Assembly: GCA_029962745.1 (NCBI GenBank) | Contig: CM057159.1 | Coordinates: forward strand, 27,116,811 to 27,180,810 | Reading direction: 5' to 3' | Length of the DNA stretch: 64,000 bases | Origin: Echinometra lucunter | Taxonomy: Eukaryota > Echinodermata > Echinoidea > Camarodonta > Echinometridae | Shown: one piece after another, positions 1 through 11,703 of the stretch | Numbering within the stretch: position 1 is the stretch's first letter | Layout: every line of letters begins with the position of its first letter | Made by a program: the position numbers and the translations under genes | Notes under the pieces: generated by a model | Databases searched by the model: none | Seen by the model: the letters and a program-made list of their open reading frames with translations, nothing else | What the model was told of the DNA's origin: nothing

Positions 1-121
1 AAAAGGGTAAGTCCACCCTAGAAATTTTACTGTTTCAATAAAAGGAGATAAATTTGAACAGCATTTTAAAACAGAAATGAGCAAAATATGGAGTCTCTGA
101 GGCGTCGCAAGAAATTCGAAC

Positions 122-126
122 ATGCT

Positions 127-160
<34 letters not shown>

Positions 161-520
161 GGGGGGGGGACTTTTTACAGTCTCTGCAAAGTCTCCGCGA
201 CATCTTCGAGATGTATCCATTAGTTGCGGAGACTAATTATATCCGCGACTGCTGAGACGTCTCTGCAATATCTCCGAGACGTCTCTGAGCCATCTCAGAG
301 ACGTCGTGGAGATCAGGAGGACACCAGAAAGACTGATGAGACGTTGCAGAATGCGGAGACGTCTCCGCGACTCTACCTGATGATGTTTGACCCACTTTAG
401 AAACCGCGTGACTGAATGCATGCTGACATTCCTCCTGGTCCAAGTCAGGTGCATGATCCTGCAAATGCTCCATTATAATTATTTTGAAACTTGTCTCAGA
501 GACGTTTCTTTTGGTGAGAT
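122..520. repeat. Poly-T tract and GAGACGTCTC motif cluster
   Basis: A long T run (about 128-159) and a G run are followed by a cluster of the palindromic 10-mer GAGACGTCTC at 254, 276 and 356, with near-matches at 298, 337 and 499. TCCGCGAC recurs at about 197, 242 and 364. No coding potential is credible here. Clustered palindromes of this kind are typical of the subterminal part of a DNA transposon, but I could not find paired terminal repeats, so the class is open. Confidence 0.5.
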
Positions 521-560
521 AGGGCCTTATATAGGTATCAAATTAATCGATTTCAATGTT

Positions 561-681
561 TACGCCACTTAGGGTATCAAATTAGGGGAATTCCCTGTTC
601 ACGCCACTTAGGGTGGCTTTTTTTCATGGGTTACGCCATTTAGGGTTGCAAATTTGGTTAATAGGTTACGCCATTTAGGGT
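561..681 (+). repeat. Four spaced copies of TACGCCAYTTAGGGT
   Basis: A 15-bp motif (first base C in one copy) occurs at 561, 600, 632 and 667, with spacing of 32-39 bp. The linker sequences differ, so this is a degenerate minisatellite or an array of sites. TTAGGG inside it resembles the telomere unit but is not in uninterrupted tandem, so I do not call it telomeric. Confidence 0.6.
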
Positions 682-1739
682 GCATTTCTGAGGTTGTCGG
701 ACACGGGTGGGTAGCAGGCCTTGTGGAGAGTGACCCCCCCGGGGTACAAATATATCTATCAGGCAAACCCGAAGGGAATTGAAACCTCCTACCATCATCA
801 TTGTCTTTATTATCTGTATGGGCTTTTTGCCAAATTTAGAATTGAACGCAAATTCATTCATAGATACCTCACATCTTGGGGTGTTTTTGTTTTGTATTGG
901 TCTTGCCTCTTTGTTTCAACGGCTTTTTTTTTTTTCAGAAGTCGACATTTATATAAGAGGAGGTTCTAATTAAACTTAATGTTGAAATTGAAGCTAAAAA
1001 ACTTCGCTTGAATAGTAAATAAGACCCAATTTCTGCATCAGTAACCATGCTCAATAATATGTTGATTTTGTGTATCAATTTTCTCTATTTTTAAGTAAAG
1101 GGGTCTTTCTGACATGTCTGACTTGAAGGTACCGTTTCTTTCCCATCTAGCAGTGACAAAAATCTCTGGCATTGTTTAGAATTTTCACTGCTTATCTCGA
1201 AACTGATTACAAGTTCATGGGTGTTCTACAAACTTTAACTTTCATCGCGATTAAGTCTTCTTAAAGCTCCATAGGTTTTCTATTTGTTTCATGTACCAAG
1301 TCTTTATATTATTTCAAAGGAATCAACCATTAAACCGAATGCAACAAAATCGTTGAATCGTTCTAAATGATCAGAATACAAGTCGTTGCTGACTTCAAAC
1401 TTCCATTGAGGTGACTTTCATCCGTATGCTCCTTCTCTGACTAGTATTATTACCAAATTAAAAATGTGTCACTCCTGTCAGCTAATAAACAACTGGCAAG
1501 TCGCCTAAGGGAATTACATTCTATATCTCATTCTTACATTACCATTTGTTCTTCCTTTTCGGAAGAGATCTCAAACTCATCATTGTATAAAAGCATATTA
1601 CAGAAATCACCATAAACGAGGTCTTTGTGGTACTCAGTATATTGAAACAGCAGCTATGATGCATTTTCTTCTCAAACCTATATACAAACTAATGAATCAT
1701 ATCGATTACACTTTTAGCTTTTAGCTCCTGTTTTGATTC
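682..1739. other. Gene-free AT-rich stretch
   Basis: I see no convincing exon, RNA gene or paired repeat here. The short open frames at 721-973 have no recognisable motif and unnatural composition. Confidence 0.5.
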
Positions 1740-3450
1740 ATTATGCGCAACCTTTTTTTTGACCTTGTCACTGGCTTTTCACTTATACATGTTCAGATGT
1801 ACATGTCCACATACCACTGCCTGCTAGCTTTAGCATCGCACAAGATGGAATGCAATTAGGTTTGTCGAATTTGAACTTGTTGCCCTCTTCGCCATTGTAC
1901 CATGGCTTGTGAGAGTCACAAAAACTGTTTTCAATATCTAAAGAAGCTTATTTCAATAGATCTTGAAATGTTGGCCTAGTTAACCTTGAATTACTTAACT
2001 CTGTTTCTTGACGATCAATTTTTCATGCATGTTTGCCTCCTACATCGTGCTATTCCGATCTATCTTCAATATTATTAGTGACAGGATTTTGAATAATCAA
2101 TCAGAATATGTAATCCCCACTAATGACCATACTATTGGACTGTATTACTCGCTATTTTTCCCCCATTCAAGAAAGTGAACCACAATTTACTGGATTTTAT
2201 CCACTTTTGGGAATTTTACATGTAGCACATATGTGCTACATCTTTAGATCATATGATCTAAAGATGTTTTAGTATTTTTTTTCTTCTTACTTTTACTAAT
2301 GAATAGAAATCACTCTTGTTCTTATTATGAATGATTTATGGATCATGCAGGATTGGTTTAGCGAGGTACAAATTTGTGATGGACAACTAAATTCTTCCAT
2401 CGCTAAGCACAGGGTTTTTGTGTGTGTGTGTATGTGTGTGTGTGTGTGTGTTTTGTTTGTTTGTTTTTCCCCAAGTGCTTGAAACGTTGGCATTAAAGAA
2501 TGTAGCAATCCTATAACTGTTGCGGATTTTTTTTTTAAGGATTCTGAAGCTTAGTAGAGATCTTTATTATCACATTTCTGATATGATAGAAGAAGGTTCG
2601 TGGCATGGGTGGCTGATTTGAGTTCTGTTCTTTTACTTCCCTGTTGTGGTAACATTCCACCCATACCCACGCTCCTGGTGTAGATGTTAATATGTCTTGA
2701 CTTATTTGGTGTCGCTTGTATTGTTACATGACTTACTGGCAAAAGGCAGTCAGTACGCTAGAGTCACCCAAGTTGGGTTCTCTTTGTTTCTTTTTCTTTT
2801 TGACTTTTACTAAAAAAAGAATATTCTTGGTACAGATGAATACTTATTAAAACTTATATTGTTGATGTTAGAGTACTTTTCGTCCATTCATTTTCATGTG
2901 CATTTTTTACAACCCTTGTCATTGGCATTTAACACGTACATGTACATGTACAGATGTCTGCATACCAATGGTTGTTACCTCTTGTATACTGCACTATATG
3001 GAATGCAATGAAGTATGTTCTTTTTGAACTTGTTGCCCCCTTTGCCGTTGTACCATGGCTTGTGAGGGCCTCAAAACTGCTTTCAATTTCTAAAGAGCTA
3101 ACTTCAATAGATCTTGAAAGGTTGGCGTAGTGTACCTGGAATAACTTAACTCTGCTTCTTTACGATCTATTTATTATGCATGTTTACCTCCTGTATCGTG
3201 CTATCCCAATCTATTTTTCAATATTATTAGTGACAGATGCAGTCACCCAAATAGGGTTCTCTTTGTTAATGTGGTTTTCGGCCCATATCACCCGATACAG
3301 TCGAAAGACTTTGATGCGTTATTACCGGGAAGACAGGGTTTCAAATTTTTTTTTACACTTTTACTCAAAATAGAATATTCTTGGTACGGATGATCACTGA
3401 TCAAAACTTGTACTGTTCGTTGTTGGAGTACGTTTAGTCCATTCATCTGA
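1740..3450 (+). repeat. Diverged direct repeats
   Basis: The stretch 1765-2090 (landmarks CTTGTTGCC, TACCATGGCTTGTGAG, ATAGATCTTGAAA, CAATATTATTAGTGACAG) recurs at about 2915-3236 in the same orientation, with substitutions and small indels, a period of about 1.16 kb. A second pair, around TCACCCAA to ATTCTTGGTAC, lies at 2761-2840 and 3242-3390 (period about 0.5 kb). This is an old tandem duplication of non-coding, probably transposon-derived DNA. A (TG)n run at about 2420-2451 lies in the spacer. Confidence 0.6.
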
Positions 3451-3998
3451 ATGCATGCTCCTATTGCAGATATCGAAATGTTTATAATTATGTTATTCAA
3501 TTTGTACTGCTATGTATCTGTCTGGGCTGTCTGATAACAGGCAGCTAGAAGGTTAAATTCACCCACATAACGGGATTCGAACGATATCTACTTGGTCTGT
3601 GAATCTTTTTTTTTTTTTCACTATATCGTACATGTACTTGTACTTGCATCTTCTTTTTTTTTCCAGACCTCAACTTCAATTACTCGCTAATTATTTCTTT
3701 TGTAATGATAATTTATTCTTGTAAAAATAAACTCGGGGCCCCGAGATTGACTAAACAGAAATGGTATTGCCCCTGTTCTCCATAACGCTATTTCAAGCCC
3801 AGCACTGTGCTATTTATGTTCGATTCTTTCTTGTTCTTTATCTTGTTATGTCTCATTTTTCTGATGTTTTCGTCTCGTGTTCTTACGTTACTCTTCTTTT
3901 GTCTATGTGTTCGTCACTCAGTTCTCACCTTCTTTTACTTCACCTCTATTCTCTGAGCAAGTCTCTCACTGTATTTTTGATTGATGTGATAGGTCATT
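3451..3998. other. No feature recognised upstream of the LINE
   Basis: AT- and T-rich sequence with poly-T runs. It may include the 5' UTR of the adjacent LINE, but no internal promoter motif can be named. Confidence 0.4.
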
Positions 3999-6900
3999 AT
4001 GTCGTTGTTTGAATTACCATTCAATTCGCTTGATGAAAATGAATTCCAGAATTGCATTCTCAGTTTAAGTAGTCATGAGACTCCTCAACATTTGAGCAGA
4101 TCATGTTTCTACGATGAAAATGTTATTACTGAAATCAACGCTAGAACGCAAGAGTTAAATTTTGATTTTGATTCTGATTCAGCCCATATTTACAACCCAT
4201 CCAAGTACTTCACTGTAAATCAATTCAAATCTTACTCATCGGAAAATATGATTGACGGGTTTTCCTTATTTCATTGCAATATTAGAAGTATGAACAGGAA
4301 TTTTGAGTCTCTAGAACTTCTACTTGGTAATTCGACTGTACCATTCTCCATTATTAGAATAACTGAAACATGGATAACCGAGTGCCAAGATCAAAATCTG
4401 TTCCATTTATCTGGTTATAATTTCGAATCAAATCACAGAACGAATAGACATGGGGTGGGGTTGGATGTTTTATTTCCAACAAACATGACTACTCCAATAT
4501 ACCCGAATTTACTCTTCTGACTGAGTGTTTTGAATCTCTTTTTATTCACGTAAAAATAAAGGAAACAAAGAGATAATTGTGGGTGTAATTTATAGGCCGC
4601 CCAACTCAAACTTAAACTCCTTTTTTGTCTCATTCGAACACATCCTTCAAGATCCTCGATTAAGCACTAAACATTGTTTCATCACGGGTGACTTCAGTAT
4701 TGATTTATTAAACACGCCTAATGGTCATTCTTGTACCCATGAATTCCTCGATATTCTTTTATCATCTTCTTTTATGCCACTTATCTCTAGGCCTACCCGG
4801 CTGACCGACACTACCGCTACTCTTATAGACAACATTTTTGCTAATGTTTTCCCATCACCAAAAGCTGGGATTATTGTATCAGATATTTCAGACCATTTTC
4901 CCATATTTATCCACTTCCCGTTATCAATAAAAGAGGACAAGTCATTAGCCTCCGGACATACCCCATCTTTAAGTCGCCATGTTACAGAAAGTAACGTGAA
5001 CAGGTTAGCATTATCTTTAAACCTAGAAAAATGGACTAATGTTTTTAGTTCTAACAACGTTAATGAATCATTTGATAGTTTTACAAACATCCTTCACAAA
5101 CATCTCGACAAAACAATCCCTTTAACTGAAAATTACTAAAATATAAGAAGAATCCGAAACTTCCCTGGATCTCGAAATGTCTTCTACGATCAATAGGAAA
5201 AAACAATCTTTATTATAAATATAAGTCAAACCCTTGTGAAAAAACTCGTGAAAAATATACATTTTATAAAAACGTTTTGACGAATTTAATACGAAGTGCT
5301 AAAAAATCTTACTACTCAAAACAGCTAAAAACTTTTAAAAACAATCTTCAAATGTCTTGGAAAGTAATTAATAATGTACTTAATAAAGACAAAAAGAGGA
5401 ACAAAACAATTGATAAGATAATTTACGAAAAAACAGAGAAATTGATCAGAATAAAGAGATATGTGATGTGTTCAACAGATACTTTTCCAATATTGGTGCA
5501 GAGTTAGCTGAAAATATACCTGCAACTAATACTTCTTTTAGTAGATTCTTGAAAAATCCCATCCCATATTCGTTACTTCTGTTCCCTACCAACACAAAAG
5601 AGTTATTCGAAATTGTTAACAACTTGCCAAGTAAAAAGAGTTCGGGACATGATGAAATTGATAACATATTGTTAAAAGAAAATTTTCCGCAAATTGTGCA
5701 ACCTCTCGTTCACATATTCAACCTTTCACTCTCTACCGGATCTGTCTCAAAAATATGAAGATAGCAAAGGTTATCCCCATCTACAAAAAGGTGACCAAAC
5801 TAACGTTAGTAATTATAGACCCATATCTCTTCTGACCTCTCTTTCAAAAGTGTTGGAAAAAATTGTGTATTCTAGGACTGTCAACTTTTTCCTCAACAAT
5901 AAAGCATTTTCTGATTCTCAGTTCGGTTCTTCGTGAAAAACATAGTACAGTATACGCCTCTCTGACATTTATTCATAAAGTAGCAAATGCAATTGGCAAC
6001 CATTTACATACAATTGGTATTTTCTTAGACTTCTCCAAGGCCTTCGATACTATAAACCATAAAATACTTTTGAAAAAAAATTATCTCATTACGGGGTAAG
6101 AGGAAAGGCCTTGGAGTTTTTTCAAGATTACCTGTTTGACAGAAAACAGTTTGTTTCACTGAATGGTGAAAGATCTCCAATGCGAATCTTGAATGTGGTG
6201 TTCCACAAGGTAGTTTACTTGGTCCTTTACTTTTTCTAATTTACATTAATGATATTCAACACTGTCCAAACTTGCTTTCCCTCATTTTATTTGCAGACGA
6301 CTCCAACATCTTTTTATCGGACACTGACCCACATATCCTCCTAAGAACGGCAAACTCCGAATTGGAAAATGTTTCGCTGTGGATAAGATCCAACAAATTG
6401 TTAATTAATCTGCAGAAAACCAAGTTTATGTTATTAAGTAACTCTGTTTTCAATCTTCCTGGAGATTTGATCATTGACAATGCTATTCTCGAAAAAGTCA
6501 ATTCAACTAAATTTTTAGGTTTGACAGTCGATGATCATTTGTCTTGGAAAATTCACATTGGAACTATCAACAAATTAAAGTACGTCTTTTCATCTTCAAC
6601 TCTCCTAATGTTGTATTCTACATTGATCCTACCTTATCTTGCTTATGGTATTCTCGCTTGGGGAAACGCCTCTAAAAGTCATCTTGACAGACTTAATGTA
6701 CTTCAAAAGAAAAGTGTCTGCATCATATTTAACAAGAGTTTTCACTCACATACTAATCCAATTTTCCATGACAATAAACTTTTGAAAGTCTATGATTTAT
6801 TTTATTTTCATCTTGGACAATTCATGCATAAATACAATAAAAACGAATTACCAAACATTTTCACAAATAGCGCCATTCATAATTACCCCACAAGACAATC

Positions 6901-7081
6901 AAATTTATATCACATACCTTTAACACGTACATTATTTGCAAATAAGATATTTACCTTCACTGTCACTAAGCTCTGGAATTCATTGGATGACAGCTTAAAT
7001 GTGCCTCAAAGCTTGTTCAGTTTTAAACAAAAATTGAAAAAATCTTACTTAATAAATATGTATCGCTTTAAAGTTGATTGA
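3999..7081 (+). pseudogene. CR1/Jockey-like LINE endonuclease-RT ORF, decayed
   Basis: A single reading unit broken into at least six frames (3999-4520, 4579-5139, 5277-5507, 5468-5758, 5694-5936, 5863-6099, then about 6200-7081). It would make the endonuclease/reverse transcriptase that nicks target DNA and primes cDNA synthesis. The AP-endonuclease part shows LFHCNIRSM, ITETW, GVIYRPP, TGDFSIDLL and SDHFPIF. The usual GDFN Asn is Ser. RT motifs follow: KKSSGHDEID (fingers), YRPISLL, LDFSKAFDTINH (motif A), GVPQGSLLGPLLF across a frame change near 6200, and FADDSNIF (catalytic FADD, about 6286-6310). The C-terminal part, with ILAWGN and LNVLQKK and a PTRQSNL block, is typical of Jockey-superfamily elements. 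Frameshifts and stops make it inactive. The exact clade (CR1, L2, Crack, Daphne) cannot be fixed by eye. Confidence 0.88.
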
Positions 7082-7615
7082 CCTGCTCTCTTTCTTTCTC
7101 TCTCTCTCTCTCTCTCCCTTTTTCTCTTCATCTCCTTCCACCTTCTTTCCTCCCTATTGACCAAGTGTCTATCTCTTTCTTTCTCTCTCTCTCTCTCTCT
7201 CTCCCTTTTTCTCTTCATCTCCTTCCACCTTCTTTGCTCCCTATTGACCAAGTGTCTATCTCCTAACTGTCTTCACTTCTTGTCCTGTTCAGTATCGTAT
7301 GTAGATTTCAAAAGTCAGTGTTTGGCTACTTTTCTTTCTTTTTGTGAAAAAAATAAATTTATAAGTACAATTCTTTATCGTATTTTTGGGACCTATGTAG
7401 TACAAGCTCTGCTTTTAATTTAGGTTCCACCACTTTTGTATCATATTTCTTACCAATCATTGTGATTACCTTATTGTATTCTTATTTGATACGTATGCAA
7501 TCGTACACATTTTTTTCATATGAGCTATCAATAATTGTCATGTATGATTTATTGTGATTTGTCAATGGAGAACAAAAGTGGAAACAATAAATTCAAATCA
7601 AATCTCAAATAATGA
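7082..7615 (+). mobile_element. LINE 3' region with CT-rich tandem repeat and tail
   Basis: It directly follows the LINE stop codon. Two copies of an approximately 85-bp unit ((CT)n, then a CTTCATCTCCTTCCACC block ending in GACCAAGTGTCTATCTC) occupy 7085-7260. The element ends near 7580-7615 with AATAAA and imperfect TCAAA repeats, as expected for CR1/Jockey-type tails. The duplicated segment (copy A) is recognisable from about 7160. Confidence 0.65.
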
Positions 7616-8029
7616 ATAATATGTGGCGTGAAAGTGAATATGGCCTCTTTTCCTGACGACAGCCGGTGGGAAAATGAACTTCAAATTAAGCTTTTGGAAA
7701 GTTATACTTATGATAATTTACTCATATGTAACACTGATAGATGTAGATTTCATACACTTAACCCGGTGTTTTTCTGAATTTTCTAAACAATTTTTACTTA
7801 AATAAAATTAAATTGATTGCGTAAAGAGATTTTAAAAATATGTTAACGAGTATTTCCGCCCTTATTGACCATTTTGTCCACAACCCCTGTATATCTACTC
7901 TATAGTATGCCCAGTATGTGTATCTCTCTATGATTTACTCCCATCTCCCTGTATAAACCATGTAAGATGTCAGTGCGCATGAAACCCTCATTTGTTGTGT
8001 AGTGAATGAACATACGTGCAGAAAGCATG
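7616..8029. other. Gene-free segment, repeated in copy B
   Basis: AT-rich sequence downstream of the LINE tail, repeated at about 20725-21120. No feature recognised. Confidence 0.4.
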
Positions 8030-8610
8030 AAACTGTGGAACTACAACAGACATGCATTTGTGGAAGGAGTCCGAATCAAGAAAGGGATATTTCAAGGAGA
8101 TTCGATCCTTATCTCCTTCACGCTCCTGCCTGGCACTCAATTTAATATGCTCCCCATAGTATTATCATGATTACACGGCTATAGATACAAAGGAGAAGAC
8201 GTGAGAGCAACAGTATAAACCATCTGATATGGATAATATCAACTCTATGCAAAGAATGATGATGAAATTCAGAAGATGATAGCAGTAATGTTGTAAAACA
8301 CTTCAGTAACATCAGAATACAAAAGAAGGCTCAGGTTGCTACTCAAACATGTTCAGATCTGAACTTAATGCCAATAACAAGATTGAAACAATTTTCGCAC
8401 TCACTATCCCTGTGTTGAAATACAGTTTTCGCATTATTAACTGGAGACGAGCAGAAATGTATGGACTGGATCATAATGAAAAGAAAGCAGCTAATCGATG
8501 CATAGATTACACCACCCCAAAGCCGCCATAGAGAGGTCACATCTGTCCCATGATCTAGGAGAGGTCTGCAGCAGATCGAAGTGTGGAATTTGGAAGCGGT
8601 GCACCTTGGT
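8030..8610 (+). pseudogene. Second non-LTR RT remnant (copy A)
   Basis: Conceptual translation over several frames gives IKKGIFQGDS (RT motif B, with QGD), YRYKGEDV, LYAKNDDEIQKM (just past the missing catalytic motif), then YSFRIINWRRAEMYGLD and MHRLHHPKAAIERSHL, the usual segment after the RT core of many invertebrate non-LTR elements. Stops and frameshifts are frequent. This is a different lineage from the LINE at 3999-7081. Confidence 0.7.
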
Positions 8611-8617
8611 AGCCACT

Positions 8618-9201
8618 GGCGTAGCCAGGAATTTTCAACAGGCGGGCCAAGGCGAGGGTGTGGGATGGGGTATCTCCCTCCACGGTAGGGAGATTTTTGA
8701 AAATACGTGCATGAAAATGGCATATTCTGCACACAAGAATTCAGTATAAGGGGTAACTTATATGATAAGTGGCATATGCTAATCCCTTATAATCCCCCCC
8801 CCCCTCCCTCGCTTTTTATTTTTTTTCCGCTCCGATCCTATCAACGTGGGACGATGACCCCTGGTAGGGGCGCGGGGAGGCTCTGGGGTTACACACGTCC
8901 AGTTGATGGACCCTTAGCTAGACCAGTGAAAATAGTGTACGAAGCCAGTGTTTTTCAGGGAGGGAAGAAAAGAGTTAAGAAAACAAAGATAGTGATGAAG
9001 CTACTTCTCAACGGGAAAGGGTAATTTTTGAAAATATGTGCATCAAAATGGCATTTTTTGCGCATTTCTTTTTCATTATTAGGTGAAAGTAATGGTGGTA
9101 TAGACCAGTCCCCTTCTCCCTTAATATTTGTACTCTCCGATCAAGAGGGGGTCATGGCCTCCTTGTGTCCACCCCCCCCCCCCCCCCCCCTTAGCTACGC
9201 C
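8618..9201. mobile_element. Candidate MITE with GGCGTAGC ends (copy A)
   Basis: Imperfect terminal inverted repeats (GGCGTAGCCA at 8618-8627 and TAGCTACGCC at 9192-9201) enclose 584 bp with C-rich runs near both ends. The outer bases CACTGGCGTAG and CTACGCCTATG resemble hAT-type ends, but no 8-bp target duplication is visible, so the boundaries are tentative. Confidence 0.45.
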
Positions 9202-9480
9202 TATGTCCTCATTCAAGCGCTGACGGAATATTGGAATTAGTTTGATTTGTGTTGTTAGCAATATACCGTTGTTCTTTTTTTGTTTTTTGTTTTTTGCTCG
9301 CCAATCAACCGGGGGGATGGCCCCCTTGTGCCCCCAACTCTTAGCTACTCCAGTGTGTTAGCTACCTCTCCAACCCCCTGATATTCTGACGAGTACCCTC
9401 GATCATGACAAAAGTCTGCGTGACCATTACTCAACTACATATTATCAGACAGGAACCGATTGGGGGCGGGGTGAACTTAC

Positions 9481-9807
9481 CTGAGTTAACATCGATTCGT
9501 AGAATGCCACCATACTCAAGACGATCGTAGAGATATCCGATCACAAAATCGTAGTCATCAACGTAGTACAAAGAATGGACCGCAGTGATGAAGTTAAACG
9601 TACTGCTGTCTGCGATCTCGCTTTCGATATACTCTTCGATGGTCTGTTGTTTGAAATCGAACTCAATACCTCGAACAGCATCGCATGTCGTTTGTTTGAT
9701 GAGTTGTCGATATTTATCCACCTGAGATGAGGCTGGTTCAAGCACGGTATTGTGAACCCTGGGGAATCGGGACACCATCTTCAGTGCCATTCTCAGGTCA
9801 AGTTCAC
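9481..9807 (-). CDS. HNMT-like methyltransferase, exon 2 (copy A, intact)
   Basis: A 327-nt internal exon on the minus strand. The acceptor TATGCAG precedes 9807 and the donor GTAAGT follows 9481. It encodes about 109 residues beginning GELDLRMALKMVSRFPRV, which completes the SAM-binding motif begun by exon 1. VLEPASSQVDKYRQLI corresponds to the acidic ribose-binding loop, and FITAVHSLYYVDD to the post-II region, of histamine N-methyltransferase. HNMT moves a methyl group from SAM to the imidazole of histamine in the cytosol; invertebrate relatives may use other substrates. Both introns are phase 1. Of the three copies of this exon only this one keeps an open frame. No following exon was found at lower coordinates, so the gene here is partial. 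Confidence 0.8.
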
Positions 9808-9924
9808 CTGCATAGGATTGATATCATATTTCTTCTTATGTCAAATTTACAGTGAATAAGTCTATGAACTTTTGATCTTTTCTTTTTCTTCTTCTTCTTC
9901 CAAATTTTACCTCACATACTAAGT

Positions 9925-10883
9925 CCCTGATAGCAGACGGATGTCTTTAAGACGTCAAGAACTGGTCAGAAATTGGTCCACACGTCATATGTCGTATACA
10001 CGACTATTTTACAACAACTTATGACGTCTTTATATAACCAAAATTTTCTCAAATTTGTTTGAACATAAGATGACATGTATTTTACGTCAAATGTTTACCA
10101 CTTTTTAACGTTTTTTTTTTAAAGACCAGAATAAGACGTATTTTTACGTCAATTATTTCCCACTTTATAACAGCTTTTTTCAAGACCATAATATGACGTG
10201 TTTACGTCAGTTTTACGTCGTGATATGATTGTAATAGTTGATCATGACTCATGAATATTTATGAATGACCAGAAATGACTAAACTTCGGGAAAAAAGGAA
10301 GATAACATTTGAATTTTAACATTTTATTCAATGATTGCACTGCTGATTTAATGAACAATGTACTTCCATGTTGAACACCATTCAGTTAATGTCATGGGCA
10401 GGGTATTTCAGAATGTATCAAGAAATTGTAATTTCTAACTGTTTTTTTTTCAAGTACTACACTACAGTCCATATAAAGTAATGTCGATACAAAGCATCAG
10501 TAGTTAAGTATAGGATGTAGGATGTTCGGATATAGGGCTAGTATAGGACGATCTATAGGCTAGAACATTAACAAAGAGAAAACGTCATAACGTTGAATAC
10601 ATTCTAAAATATTTTATAAACCAGCTTTGAAGCTTTGACGTCTTTATGATGTGATTTTTACCAGTCTGTGAGCTTCCTTTGGGTCGTAAAGACGTCATAA
10701 AGACAGTTTTTTCCGACCAATATAATGTAAAATTGACGTAAAAATATGACGTCTTATTTTACGTCGTGTGCTGGTGCAAAGTATCGTCTTAAAGACGTAT
10801 GTATAATACGTAAATAAGATGTATGACACGACTTTAAAAAGACGTAAATATGATGTTATTCTTACCAGTCTCTGCTATCAGGG
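9925..10883. mobile_element. ACGTC-rich TIR element (copy A)
   Basis: Perfect 13-bp terminal inverted repeats, CCCTGATAGCAGA and TCTGCTATCAGGG, bound 959 bp without coding capacity. The interior is unusually dense in GACGT/ACGTC (about twenty by eye), often as TTTACGTC or AGACGTC. No clear target-site duplication is visible. It lies within the HNMT-like intron between exons 1 and 2. Superfamily not assigned. Confidence 0.7.
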
Positions 10884-11679
10884 TTGTAGCTTTTAAACAA
10901 GCAATATGCAAGAGATATATGCAAGATGTTGTACGGTTAATACATTATGTATGTATAATACATGTATATACATGTTTATGAAGAGTTTGCTTGCAAAAGG
11001 CCATATATCCACTTCGCTAATTTGGAGTGAATCAAGTTTTTTTCATTGCGCACATTTTCATTTGCTCATTCACCAAGTTCTTCTGCTATATTGAAGAGTC
11101 ATCATCAGAGGTAACGAAAATAACAATTAGAAAAATCCTGCAGAAGTCCTGGATTTCATATGATTGTGTATGTATTTAAAAGGGAATCGATTTAATTCTG
11201 TAAGATAAGAGGGATACAGGGTATTTTGCAAGAAAAACATTTGAATATTTAATATAGCTTCATATCAGCTTCATATTAAAAAAATTAAGAAGCCCAATCA
11301 CTCCACTCTTATACTGCCCTATTCGGCAAGCATGGGTGTCGATTTGTGTTCGCGGTTGGGGGGGGGGGGTGCCCAATGTGGAATATCCTCGGCCGCGGAG
11401 CAAAGAGACCGAGCGGGGAAAGGGTGAGTAGGTTCAAACGTGAAGGATAGACTAAATAAGGGGGTGTATAGGATCTGTTTTTTTTTTTTTTTTTTTTGCT
11501 GCCCGTATCTCTGCACTATTATTCTAATCTACCGCTCCTCCAATTAACCGCACGAAAAAATTATTGTTTTCAAACAAATATCGCAGAGGCACATCCTTAG
11601 TACTTGCATGAAAACTTTAGGGGACTTGAACTTTTACTTACGGTATGAACCATCCCGTTAACCATCCCGTTTTTATTTT

Positions 11680-11703
11680 GCGAGCGAGCGAAGCGAGCGA
11701 GCC
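11680..11703. repeat. GCGA island
   Basis: (GCGA)n interrupted once by AAGC, the same form as at 12700-12723 and in copies B and C. Confidence 0.7.

Noticed and set aside
561..681. Interstitial telomere repeat
   Set aside because: TTAGGG occurs once per 32-39 bp, never in direct tandem.
10906..11094. Small open frames in the duplicated introns
   Set aside because: Not conserved in frame between copies A, B and C.
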